From: Cupriavidus oxalaticus
Lineage (GTDB): Bacteria; Pseudomonadota; Gammaproteobacteria; Burkholderiales; Burkholderiaceae
Direction of reading: 5' to 3'
DNA: 64,000 nt
Assembly: GCF_016894385.1 (NCBI RefSeq)
Contig: NZ_CP069811.1
Coordinates: forward strand, 1,526,501 to 1,590,500
This document shows, one piece after another, positions 9,143 through 16,931 of this stretch. The position numbers were made by a program, and so were the translations under genes. How positions within the stretch are numbered: position 1 is the stretch's first letter; each line of letters starts with the position of its first letter. Under the pieces are notes generated by a model. It was not told the DNA's origin. It saw only the letters and a list, made by a program, of their open reading frames with translations, and ran no database searches.

Positions 9143-9556
9143 GTGAATGCGACCCCGGTCATTGCCATCGTCGACGACGACGCGGCCGTGCGGCATGCCA
9201 TGGGCGGGCTGGTGCGCGCCTTTGGCATGGCGGTGGAGTTGTACGCGAATGGGCCGGCGTTGCTGCAGTCGCCGTCGATCGACGGCATCGACTGCGTGAT
9301 CACCGATGTGCAGATGCCCGGCATGAATGGCTTTGCGCTGTGTGACGCGCTGCGCGCGCGCGGCTTGCGCATGCCGGTCATTTTCATGACGGTGTTCGAC
9401 CCAGAGGACTTCGCACAACGCGCACGGGACGCCGGCGCGGCTTGCTTCCTCAGCAAGCCGTTCGGCGATACCGAGGTGCTCCGGTGCATCGAGCATGCGC
9501 TGGCGATGCACCGGAGGCCTTCACGCCCCGGCCAGGGTCAGGCCAGCGCCGGATAG
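9143..9556 (+). CDS. Stand-alone FixJ-like receiver domain
   Basis: 137 residues: a single receiver with acidic DDD at 11-13, phosphoacceptor Asp55 (ITDVQMPG) and conserved Lys in FLSKPF. No DNA-binding domain follows. The start is GTG at 9143, with AGGGAG 6 bases upstream. The 3' end overlaps the convergent NemA-like gene by 19 bases. Its resemblance to FixJ receivers, like the regulator at 2984, suggests it may take phosphate from the same kinase and act as a phosphate sink or as a partner-protein switch (inference). Confidence 0.85.
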   Translation: MNATPVIAIVDDDAAVRHAMGGLVRAFGMAVELYANGPALLQSPSIDGIDCVITDVQMPGMNGFALCDALRARGLRMPVIFMTVFDPEDFAQRARDAGAACFLSKPFGDTEVLRCIEHALAMHRRPSRPGQGQASAG

Positions 9557-10647
9557 TCGACGTAGCCGTGCGGGCCGCTGCCGCCATAGAGCGATGCGTC
9601 CTCGAAGGGCTGGTTCAGCGGCTGGTTCTCGCGGAAGCGGCGCGGCAGGTCCGGGTTGGTGATCATCTTGCGGCCGAACGACACCATGTCGGCGCGGCCG
9701 CTGCGGATGGCTTCCTCGGCCATTTCCTTCGAGTAGCCGTTGTTGACCATCCACACGCCGCTGTACAGGCGGTGCAGCGCTTCATAGTCGAACGGCACGT
9801 TGTCGCGCGGGCCGCCGGTGTGGCCCTCAACCACATGGATATACACCGGGTGCAGCGTTTCCAGTTCACGCACGACATGCTCGAACAGCGGCTTCGGGTC
9901 GCTTTCCATGGCATCGTTGACCGGCGACACCGGCGCCAGGCGCACGCCGACGCGGTCGGCACCGATTTCCGCGATCACCGCGGCCATGACTTCGAGCAGG
10001 AAGCGCGCGCGGTTCTCGACGCTGCCGCCATAGGCGTCGGTGCGCTGGTTGGTGCCGTCGCGCAGGAAGGCGTCGAGCAGGTAGCCGTGGGCACCGTGCA
10101 CTTCGACACCGTCGAAGCCGGCGCGGATGGCGTTGGCCGCGGCGATGCGGAAGTCATCGACGATGCCGGCAATCTCGTCCACCTCCAGCGCGCGCGGCAG
10201 CGAGCACTCGACGTAGCCCTGGCCGTTGATAAAGGTCTTAGCGTTGGCCGCGATCGCCGACGGCGCCACCGGCGCCTGGTTGTCCGGCTGGAAATGCGTG
10301 TGCGACATGCGCCCGGTGTGCCAGATCTGCAGGAAGATCCGGCCGCCCTTCGCGTGCACGGCGTCGGTCACCTGCTTCCAGGCTGCGATCTGCTCCGGCG
10401 TATAGATGCCCGGGGTATTGGTGTAGCCCTGGGCCGTGGTCGAGACCTGCGTGGCCTCGGCGATGATCAGGCCCACGCTGGCGCGCTGGCTGTAGTACTC
10501 GACCACCATGTCGGTCGGCACCAGGTCGTCGTCGGCGCGGCTGCGCGTGAGCGGCGCCATGGCCATGCGGTTGGCGAGTTCAAGCTTGCCCAGTTTGACC
10601 GGCTGGAACAGCGCATCGGCGAGAAAGGCTTCGTTCTGTGCACCCAT
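9538..10647 (-). CDS. nemA: NemA-type old yellow enzyme (alkene/N-ethylmaleimide reductase)
   Basis: 369 residues of the FMN-dependent old yellow enzyme family. The N-terminal LFQPVKLGKLELANRMAMAP and the active-site HGAHGYLLDAFL are visible. The His-x-x-His pair is the NemA form rather than the His/Asn pair of other members, and QRTDAYGGS follows as expected. It reduces activated C=C bonds of electrophiles with NAD(P)H. It lies 7 bases downstream of a TetR-family gene, the layout of nemR-nemA detoxification operons. Confidence 0.88.
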   Translation of the reverse strand: MGAQNEAFLADALFQPVKLGKLELANRMAMAPLTRSRADDDLVPTDMVVEYYSQRASVGLIIAEATQVSTTAQGYTNTPGIYTPEQIAAWKQVTDAVHAKGGRIFLQIWHTGRMSHTHFQPDNQAPVAPSAIAANAKTFINGQGYVECSLPRALEVDEIAGIVDDFRIAAANAIRAGFDGVEVHGAHGYLLDAFLRDGTNQRTDAYGGSVENRARFLLEVMAAVIAEIGADRVGVRLAPVSPVNDAMESDPKPLFEHVVRELETLHPVYIHVVEGHTGGPRDNVPFDYEALHRLYSGVWMVNNGYSKEMAEEAIRSGRADMVSFGRKMITNPDLPRRFRENQPLNQPFEDASLYGGSGPHGYVDYPALA

Positions 10648-10654
10648 GAATGGC

Positions 10655-11299
10655 TTACTCCGAGGTTGGTGATTGGCCGGCCGCAGCAGCAGAAGCAGCA
10701 GCGGCCGGCTGGAACAGGTGGTTGAACATCAGGTCGACGCTGCGGCGCAGCGGCGCGGCCGAGCGTTCAAGTTTCATGCGCAGCAAGGCGCCTTCCCAGG
10801 TATCCCAGGCCAGGCCTGACAGTTCGGCGGCCGCGATATCGGTGCGGATGGCGCCATCCGCCTGGGCGTCGGCGATCATCCCGGCCAGGCGCTCGCGCCA
10901 GGCCAGTTGCGCCGCCTGCAGCGCCACGCGGCAGGTGTCGCTGGACGAGGCGATTTCCGCGGCGAAGTTGCCGACCAGGCAGCCGGCGCGCTCCGTTTTG
11001 GCTTCGTGGTGGGCAATCATCTGCTCGAAGACATAGCGGATCGCCGCCATCGGCTGCGGCGGCGCCGCTTCCATCATGGCTTCCCACGACCGCTGCAGGT
11101 ACGCCGCGTACTGCGCGATGATCGCCGCGGCGAACGCTTCCTTGCTGTCGAAATGGTTGTAGAACGACCCCTTTGGCACGCCGGCATGGTCGGTGATCTG
11201 CTGGATGCCGGTGGCGTTGTAGCCGTGGCGCGAAAAGAGTTCGCGCCCTGCCTTCGTCAGGCGGTTCGGAATGTCGGTCTTGTCTGCGGTGCGGGCCAT
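10655..11299 (-). CDS. TetR-family regulator (NemR-like)
   Basis: 214 residues. N-terminal TetR helix-turn-helix (LFSRHGYNATGIQQITDHAG, then VPKGSFYNHF), helical ligand domain, and an Ala-rich end. A cysteine occurs in ERAGCLVGNF and another in SSSDTCRVAL; NemR proteins sense electrophiles through cysteine, so these are candidate sensors (inference). The gene is first in an operon with the old yellow enzyme and probably represses itself through the dyad at 11312-11326. Confidence 0.85.
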   Translation of the reverse strand: MARTADKTDIPNRLTKAGRELFSRHGYNATGIQQITDHAGVPKGSFYNHFDSKEAFAAAIIAQYAAYLQRSWEAMMEAAPPQPMAAIRYVFEQMIAHHEAKTERAGCLVGNFAAEIASSSDTCRVALQAAQLAWRERLAGMIADAQADGAIRTDIAAAELSGLAWDTWEGALLRMKLERSAAPLRRSVDLMFNHLFQPAAAASAAAAGQSPTSE

Positions 11300-11311
11300 G
11301 GCTTGAATAAT

Positions 11312-11326
11312 ATGACCAGTCGTCTT
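11312..11326. promoter_or_regulatory. Candidate TetR operator
   Basis: Imperfect dyad ATGACCAGTCGTCTT (GAC, five bases, GTC core when read on the minus strand), 13 bases upstream of the TetR start codon in an AT-rich stretch likely to hold the promoter. Position and form fit autorepression; the arms are short, so this is only a candidate. Confidence 0.4.
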
Positions 11327-11422
11327 AAAAAGTCAAACACCAGCCAGGCAGCGAATTCGCCACCTGCAATGCGGTTTTGGGGGTGCAGATGCCGTTCCCT
11401 CTGCCTTGGTTCGGCAGGCCGC

Positions 11423-11439
11423 ACTTCATAAAATGAAGT
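11423..11439. promoter_or_regulatory. Perfect palindrome upstream of the TolA-like gene
   Basis: Seven-base arms ACTTCAT and ATGAAGT around AAA, 44 bases before the start at 11483. No matching regulator is evident nearby; it may be an operator for the TolA-like gene. Confidence 0.35.
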
Positions 11440-11482
11440 TGACTCCTGGACAAGCGGCCCATGTTCCGCCGCAGCCACCGCC

Positions 11483-12235
11483 ATGCAAGCTGCCGCCTAT
11501 CCCTACCAGCCGGTGCCGGAACGGGGCACCACGCGCTGCTTCCTGCTGGCCCTGCTGATGCACCTGTTGCTGGGCGCCCTGCTCTACTACGGTGTGCGCT
11601 GGCGCAGCGCGATGCCGGAAGGTGTCTCAGCCGAATTGTGGGAATCCGTGCCTGAAGTGGTCGCGCCGCCGCCGGCGGCCAAGCCAGCGCCGGCGCCAAA
11701 GCCCGTCGAGGAGGACGCCGATATCTCCCTGCAGGAAAAGCAGCGCAAGGCCGAACGTGCCGCCCGCGACGAGGCGCAGCAGGCACGACAGCGTGAAAGC
11801 CAGGCCCGCGCCGACGCGGCCCGCAAGGAAGCACAACGCAAGGCCCAGGAAGAACAACGCCAGGCTGACAACACGCGACGCCAGGGCGAACTGGCACGCC
11901 TGCAGGCACAGGCGGGCCGCGCCAATGCGGGGACCGGTTCCGGCACCTCCGCGCGGCCTTCGTCGGGCTATGCCGAACGGGTCCGGCAGCGGGTCAAGCC
12001 GAACATCATCTTCAACGATGATGTCCCCGGCAATCCGGCGGCGGTGGTGGCGGTGCATATGGCGCCGGACGGCTCGGTGCTGTCGACGCGGCTGGCCAGG
12101 TCAAGCGGCAACCCCGGGTGGGACAACGCCGTGCTGCGCGCGGTCGCGCGCTCGGATCCGCTGCCGCGCGACGAGAACGGTGTCGCGCCCTCGAACATCA
12201 ACATCACGTTCTGGCCGAAGGACCAGGGCGGCTAG
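11483..12235 (+). CDS. TolA/TonB-like envelope protein
   Basis: 250 residues with the three-part layout of TolA/TonB proteins: a cytoplasmic start and one transmembrane helix (about residues 20-38), a Pro-rich linker (about 50-75), a charged Ala/Glu/Gln/Arg coiled coil (about 80-150), and a C-terminal TonB-fold domain. The last has VVAVHMAPDGSVLSTRLA followed by GWDNAVLRAVARSDPLP. This domain normally contacts outer-membrane partners. No tolQ, tolR, tolB or pal is nearby, so this is an orphan copy; the standard tol operon is probably elsewhere. The ribosome binding site is weak. Confidence 0.8.
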   Translation: MQAAAYPYQPVPERGTTRCFLLALLMHLLLGALLYYGVRWRSAMPEGVSAELWESVPEVVAPPPAAKPAPAPKPVEEDADISLQEKQRKAERAARDEAQQARQRESQARADAARKEAQRKAQEEQRQADNTRRQGELARLQAQAGRANAGTGSGTSARPSSGYAERVRQRVKPNIIFNDDVPGNPAAVVAVHMAPDGSVLSTRLARSSGNPGWDNAVLRAVARSDPLPRDENGVAPSNINITFWPKDQGG

Positions 12236-12295
12236 CCGCGGCGCCGTGCGAGACGAAAAACAAAGAGGGGAAAAAAGAGGGGAAAACAAAGGGGG

Positions 12296-12370
<75 letters not shown>

Positions 12371-12399
12371 GCACACGCTCCGGCGAAGACCGGAAGATC

Positions 12400-12475
12400 T
12401 GGAGCGGGAGACGAGTCTCGAACTCGCGACCTCAACCTTGGCAAGGTTGCGCTCTACCAACTGAGCTACTCCCGC
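12400..12475 (-). tRNA. tRNA-Gly (anticodon GCC)
   Basis: 76 bases with encoded CCA. Acceptor GCGGGAG/CTCCCGC, anticodon stem CAACC/GGTTG with loop TTGCCAA, and T arm GCGAG-TTCGAGA-CTCGT. Middle gene of the tRNA cluster. Confidence 0.97.
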
Positions 12476-12481
12476 GTACTT

Positions 12482-12557
12482 TGGCTCCCCGACCTGGGCT
12501 CGAACCAGGGACCTGCGGATTAACAGTCCGTCGCTCTACCGACTGAGCTATCGGGGA
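12482..12557 (-). tRNA. tRNA-Asn (anticodon GTT)
   Basis: 76 bases with encoded CCA. Acceptor TCCCCGA/TCGGGGA, anticodon stem CGGAC/GTCCG (read on + as cggat...gtccg) with loop TGTTAAT, and T arm CCTGG-TTCGAGC-CCAGG. First of the three tRNAs in transcription order. Confidence 0.97.
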
Positions 12558-12742
12558 ATTCATCGCGTTTTCAGCGAAGCGCGGATTCTACAACAACGTT
12601 GGCGGGTTTTGAAAGGGGGCAACGATAAAAATCCGCAGAACGTGGTGACGTCATTGGCAGGCTGGTGCGGCGCTGCGCTTGAGGCAACCCACATCTTCCA
12701 GCACGCCGTTGCAGTATCACCGTTGCCGGCCGATCCTGGAAT

Positions 12743-12760
12743 TTGTGCACATTGTGCACA
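12743..12760. promoter_or_regulatory. Second copy of the IclR-type operator, before the acyl-CoA synthetase operon
   Basis: TTGTGCA, three bases, TGTGCACA: the same letters and the same spacing as the core of the perfect palindrome at 27080-27106. It lies 83 bases before the start at 12843, in the gap between divergent tRNA-Asn and the acyl-CoA synthetase. I infer that the IclR protein encoded at 27141 controls this operon too. Confidence 0.65.
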
Positions 12761-12842
12761 CCGGGCGCCTGCTCGCTTGTCCCCGCCCACCCGATACGCT
12801 TGAATCGGGTCACCTTCCGGCAGAGGAAGGATGGAGACAACG

Positions 12843-15005
12843 ATGCCTATTCCCAACACGGCGCGGCCACCGGAACGCGCCGATCGCACCGCACTGGCGC
12901 AGCTGCTTGAGCCCGCCTCGATCGCCATCATCGGCGCCTCGCGCGATACCAGCCGCATCGGCGGCGTGGCGCTGGACCACCTGCAGCGCCTCGGCTACCA
13001 GGGGCAGGTTTACCCGGTCAATCCGCGCTATGCGGAGATCGCCGGACTGGCCTGCTATGCCGATGTGGAGTCCCTGCCGGCGGTGCCGGACGTCGCGGTG
13101 CTGGCGCTCGGCGCCGACGAAGTGCTGCCGCAGCTGCAGCGCTGCCATGCCTGCGGCATCCGGGCCGCCATCCTCTATGCGTCGGGCTTTGCCGAGGCCG
13201 GCGAAGCCGGCGTCGCGCGCCAGGCCGCGCTGACCGCCTTCGCGCGCGAGAGCGGCATGGCCATCGCCGGGCCCAACTGCATGGGGCTGGCCAACCTGAC
13301 CACGCGCGCCATCACCGCCTTTGCCACCACCTTCCGCGCCTACCCGCCGCAGGACGGCCCCGGCGCCGTCAGCCTGCTGACGCAGAGCGGCAATGTCTGC
13401 GCCATCGTCTATGCCACCGGCAGGCAGATGGACGTGGGCTTCCACCAGTTCATCAATACCGGCAACGAAGCCTGCCTGGACTACGCCGACTACCTCGCCT
13501 ACCTGGCCGACGATGCCCGGACCGGTGCCGTGGTCGGCTACGTCGAGGGCCTGCGCAGCGGCCCGCGCTTTATCGACGCCGCGGCGCGGCTGCGCGCGGC
13601 GGACAAGCCGCTGATCGTGCTGAAGGCCGGCGAGAGCGAGGCCGGTTCCGCGGCCACGCAGTCGCACACCGCCGTGCTGGCCGGCAACCAGGCCATCTAC
13701 CGCGCCGCCTTTGCCCAGGTCGGCGCGATGCAGGCTGGCGATCCGACCCACCTGACCGACCTGGCCTTCCTGTCGGGCTTCCGCCAGCGCAGCGCGGGCC
13801 GCCGCGTGGTGGTGGCATCGGTGTCGGGTGCGATGGGCGCGCTCTCCGCCGACCTGCTCAGCGCCGCCGGCCTCGACGTGCCGTGCCTGCCCGAGCCGGT
13901 GCAGCAGCGACTGCAGGCCGCCGTGCCGGAGATCGGCTCGGTGGCGAACCCGGTCGACCTGACCGGCCAGCTGTTCAACCGCAGCGGCCTCGCCTATGCG
14001 GTGCTCGACAACCTGGCGGCGGTCGACGGCGTCGACGTGATCTTCCTGTACGCCACCGCCTACCTGCTCGACCGCGTGGCGGATGAGCTGATCGATGTGG
14101 CGGGCAAGACCAACCGGCTGATCGTCGTCGCGACCACCGGCGAGCCGGCCAGCCGCGCAAGGCTGGCGGCGGCCGGCGTGGCGCTGTTCCCGGATGTGGC
14201 GCGTGCAGCCAAGGCATTGGGCACGTATGTGGGCTGGCTCGGAACGCAGGCACGGACCGCGCACTGGATGGCGCTGCGCGCGCAGGCCGCCGACCGTCCG
14301 CGCGCCGAACAACTGCCTGCTGGCCCGCTGGACGAGTATCAGGCCAAGCACTGGCTCGCCGGTTTCGGGGTGCCGATCGGCGTGGAAGCCGTCGCGGCCA
14401 CTCCCGCCGATGCCGCCCGCGCCGCCGAGAGCCTCGGCTTCCCCGTAGCGGTAAAGGTGCTCAGCCCCGATATTGCCCACAAGACCGAGGTCGGCGGCGT
14501 GCGGCTGGGACTGCGCGATGCGCAGCAGGTCCGGGAAGCCGCCGCAGCAGTGGTTGCCGCCGCGACGCACGCCAAGCCGGATGCGCGCCAGCGCGGCGTG
14601 CTGGTGCAGCAGATGGCCAGCGGCGCCTGCGAGCTGATCGTCGGCGTGACGCGCGACCCGGTGTTCGGCCCGGCCATGACGGTCGGCCTGGGCGGGATCT
14701 TTACCGAGGTCTTCCACGACGTCGCGCACCGCCTGCTGCCGGTGGATCGCGCCATGGCGCGCGAGATGCTCGCCAGCCTGCGCGGCTACCGGCTGATGAC
14801 CGGCTTCCGCGGCAAGCCCGCCGCCGACATCGACGCGGCCGCGGACGCCATTGCCGCGCTGTCCGACGCCGCGATGGCGCTCGGCGGCTCGCTCGCTGAA
14901 ATGGAAGTCAATCCCCTGCTGGTGCGCGAAGCCGGCCGCGGCGCGGTCGCGCTCGATGCACTGGTGCTGACGCAGCAGCCGAACCACGACGGAGACCGGC
15001 AATGA
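12843..15005 (+). CDS. Acyl-CoA synthetase, NDP-forming (acetate-CoA ligase family)
   Basis: 720 residues. An N-terminal CoA-binding Rossmann domain (SIAIIGASRDTSRIGG) is followed by two succinyl-CoA-ligase-like domains with the phospho-histidine region ATQSHTAVLAG (His275). From about residue 500 there is an ATP-grasp domain (VAVKVLSPDIAHKTEVGGV, near the C-terminus MEVNPLLV). This fused arrangement makes acyl-CoA from acid, CoA and ATP or the reverse. The ATG at 12843 has GGAG 6 bases upstream; an ATG at 12831 is the alternative. It overlaps the Bug gene by 4 bases. In this setting it probably activates the acid that feeds the Atu-like pathway. Confidence 0.88.
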   Translation: MPIPNTARPPERADRTALAQLLEPASIAIIGASRDTSRIGGVALDHLQRLGYQGQVYPVNPRYAEIAGLACYADVESLPAVPDVAVLALGADEVLPQLQRCHACGIRAAILYASGFAEAGEAGVARQAALTAFARESGMAIAGPNCMGLANLTTRAITAFATTFRAYPPQDGPGAVSLLTQSGNVCAIVYATGRQMDVGFHQFINTGNEACLDYADYLAYLADDARTGAVVGYVEGLRSGPRFIDAAARLRAADKPLIVLKAGESEAGSAATQSHTAVLAGNQAIYRAAFAQVGAMQAGDPTHLTDLAFLSGFRQRSAGRRVVVASVSGAMGALSADLLSAAGLDVPCLPEPVQQRLQAAVPEIGSVANPVDLTGQLFNRSGLAYAVLDNLAAVDGVDVIFLYATAYLLDRVADELIDVAGKTNRLIVVATTGEPASRARLAAAGVALFPDVARAAKALGTYVGWLGTQARTAHWMALRAQAADRPRAEQLPAGPLDEYQAKHWLAGFGVPIGVEAVAATPADAARAAESLGFPVAVKVLSPDIAHKTEVGGVRLGLRDAQQVREAAAAVVAAATHAKPDARQRGVLVQQMASGACELIVGVTRDPVFGPAMTVGLGGIFTEVFHDVAHRLLPVDRAMAREMLASLRGYRLMTGFRGKPAADIDAAADAIAALSDAAMALGGSLAEMEVNPLLVREAGRGAVALDALVLTQQPNHDGDRQ

Positions 15006-16018
15006 GAGACGACACCATCGACACCCGCCGCCGCGACACGCTGGCGCTGCTGGGCCTGGGCACCCTGGCGCCGCTGGGCACGCTGGGCACGCTGGGTATG
15101 CTGACCTCGGGCGCCGCGCGGGCTGCCGATTTCCCCGCGCGGCCGGTCACGCTGATCGTGCCGTTCGCGGCCGGCGGCGCCACCGACACGCTGGTGCGCA
15201 CGCTGGCCGACAGCGCCAGCAAGACGCTGGGCCAGCCCGTCGTCGTGGAGAACAAGCCCGGCGCCGCCGGCGTGCTGGGCGCCAACGTGGTCGCGCGCGC
15301 CAGGCCCGACGGCTACACCCTGACGGTGATCCCGGAACCGGTGTTCCGGCTGCCCCACCTGCAGAAGACGCAATACGACCCGCTGCGCGACTTCACCTAC
15401 GTGATCCACCTGACCGGCTACACGCTGGGCGTCGCGGCACGCGCTGACGCGCCGTGGAAATCGTGGCAGGAGATGATCGACGATGCGCGGCGCCGTCCCG
15501 GCAAGATCAGCTACGGCAGCACCGGCACCAACGGCACCATGCACGTGACCATGGAAGAGATCGGGCAGAAGCTCGGCGTCCAGTTCAACCACGTGCCCTA
15601 CAAGGGCGAGTCCGAGATCATCGCCGCGCTGATGGGCGGACATATCGACCTGGGCGTCACGGCCGGCGGCATCGGCCCGTATGTCGACAGCGCCAGGGCG
15701 CGCTGGCTGGTGCTCTGGACCGCCGAGCATTCGCGCCGCTGGCCGCGCGTGCCGACGCTGCGCGATGTCGGCGTCGACATCGTATCGACCTCGCCGTTCG
15801 GCATCGCCGGCCCGCGCGACATGGACGCGCAGGCCGTGCAGGTGCTGCACGACGCCTTCCGCAAGGCGCTCAACGAGCCGGCGATGCAGAAGCTGCTGGA
15901 GCGGCTCGACCAGGAGAACGCCTACCTGAACAGCGCCGACTACGCCGCCTTCGCGCGCCAGCGCTATGAAAGCCAGGGCAAGCTGGTCAAGCGCCTGGGC
16001 CTGACTGCCAACCCTTGA
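15002..16018 (+). CDS. Bug/TctC-type periplasmic receptor
   Basis: 338 residues. Signal region with Arg-rich start and Leu/Gly-rich core ending ARAADFPARPVTLIVPF, then the Bug fold: GGATDTLVR, QPVVVENKPGAAGVLG and the FNHVPYKGE loop. Bug proteins bind organic acids for tripartite tricarboxylate transporters, but no TctA/TctB membrane genes are here. It starts inside the synthetase stop codon (ATGA), so it is cotranslated with it. It probably captures the acid activated by that ligase (inference). Confidence 0.9.
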   Translation: MRDDTIDTRRRDTLALLGLGTLAPLGTLGTLGMLTSGAARAADFPARPVTLIVPFAAGGATDTLVRTLADSASKTLGQPVVVENKPGAAGVLGANVVARARPDGYTLTVIPEPVFRLPHLQKTQYDPLRDFTYVIHLTGYTLGVAARADAPWKSWQEMIDDARRRPGKISYGSTGTNGTMHVTMEEIGQKLGVQFNHVPYKGESEIIAALMGGHIDLGVTAGGIGPYVDSARARWLVLWTAEHSRRWPRVPTLRDVGVDIVSTSPFGIAGPRDMDAQAVQVLHDAFRKALNEPAMQKLLERLDQENAYLNSADYAAFARQRYESQGKLVKRLGLTANP

Positions 16019-16037
16019 CGCCTCATCCGGAGCCCGC

Positions 16038-16922
16038 ATGCAATATCGATCCGTCTTCCACGCCGGCCTGTTTGCCGGCCGTACCGTGCTGGTCACCGGC
16101 GCCGGCAGCGGCATCGGCCGCTGCACCGCGCATGAACTGGCCAGCCTGGGCGCACGCGTGGCGCTCGCCGGCCGCAAGCTGGACAAGCTGGAACAGGTCC
16201 GCGCGGAAATCATCGCCGCCGAGCCGGACGCCGCAGGCCGGCTGACGCTGCACAGCTGCGATATCCGCGACGAGGCGCAGGTGCGCGAGACCGTGGCCGC
16301 GGTGCTGGCGGCCCACGGCAGCATCGACGGCCTGTTCAACAACGCCGGCGGGCAGTTCCCGTCGCCGCTGCGCGACATCAGCCTGAAGGGCTGGGAAGCC
16401 GTGGTGCGCAACAACCTGACCGGCGGCTTCCTGGTGGCGCGCGAATGCTTCACGCAATGGATGGAAGCCAACGGCGGCGCCATCGTCAATATCATTGCCG
16501 ACATGTGGAATGGCATGCCGGGCATGGGCCATTCCGGCGCGGCGCGCGCCGGCATGCTGTCGTTCACCGAGACGGCGGCGTGCGAATGGGCCGCCGCGGG
16601 TGTGCGCGTCAACGCCGTGGCGCCGGGCTGGATCGCGTCCAGCGGCTTTGACACCTATCCGCCCGAATTCCAGGCCAAGATCCGCCAGCTGGCGCGCAAG
16701 GTGCCGCTGCAGCGCCTGGGCACCGAGGCCGAGGTCTCCGCCGCGGTGGTGTTCCTGCTGTCGCCGGCGGCGGCCTTCATCACCGGCTCGACCCTGCGCG
16801 TCGACGGCGGCGTGCCCAACGCCAAGCACACCTGGCCGCAGCCGCAGCACCAGCGCTCGCAGCCGTACAACGGCTTCCCGCTCTACACGCTGCCGCAATG
16901 CCTGACGCCGTCCAACGAGTAA
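16038..16922 (+). CDS. SDR-family oxidoreductase lacking the usual catalytic triad
   Basis: 294 residues. The Rossmann motifs are intact: TGAGSGIG at 20-27 and NNAG at 101-104. At the place of the YxxxK catalytic motif the sequence reads SGAAR, so Tyr is Ser166 and Lys is Arg170. The catalytic Ser position is also changed (NIIADMW). Peroxisomal-type 2,4-dienoyl-CoA reductases are known to lack the Tyr, so a reductase of unsaturated acyl-CoA is possible. Atu clusters carry SDR genes (atuB, atuG) without settled function. The C-terminal tail of about 30 residues is Gln/Pro-rich. Confidence 0.82.
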   Translation: MQYRSVFHAGLFAGRTVLVTGAGSGIGRCTAHELASLGARVALAGRKLDKLEQVRAEIIAAEPDAAGRLTLHSCDIRDEAQVRETVAAVLAAHGSIDGLFNNAGGQFPSPLRDISLKGWEAVVRNNLTGGFLVARECFTQWMEANGGAIVNIIADMWNGMPGMGHSGAARAGMLSFTETAACEWAAAGVRVNAVAPGWIASSGFDTYPPEFQAKIRQLARKVPLQRLGTEAEVSAAVVFLLSPAAAFITGSTLRVDGGVPNAKHTWPQPQHQRSQPYNGFPLYTLPQCLTPSNE

Positions 16923-16931
16923 GCGAACACC

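Noticed and set aside
12560..12842. tRNA-linked integration site
   Set aside because: Three tRNAs are present, but I found no integrase, no repeat of a tRNA 3' end nearby and no sharp composition change.
12810..15002. 730-codon antisense frame opposite the acyl-CoA synthetase
   Set aside because: The plus strand shows all NDP-forming ligase motifs; the antisense frame has none.
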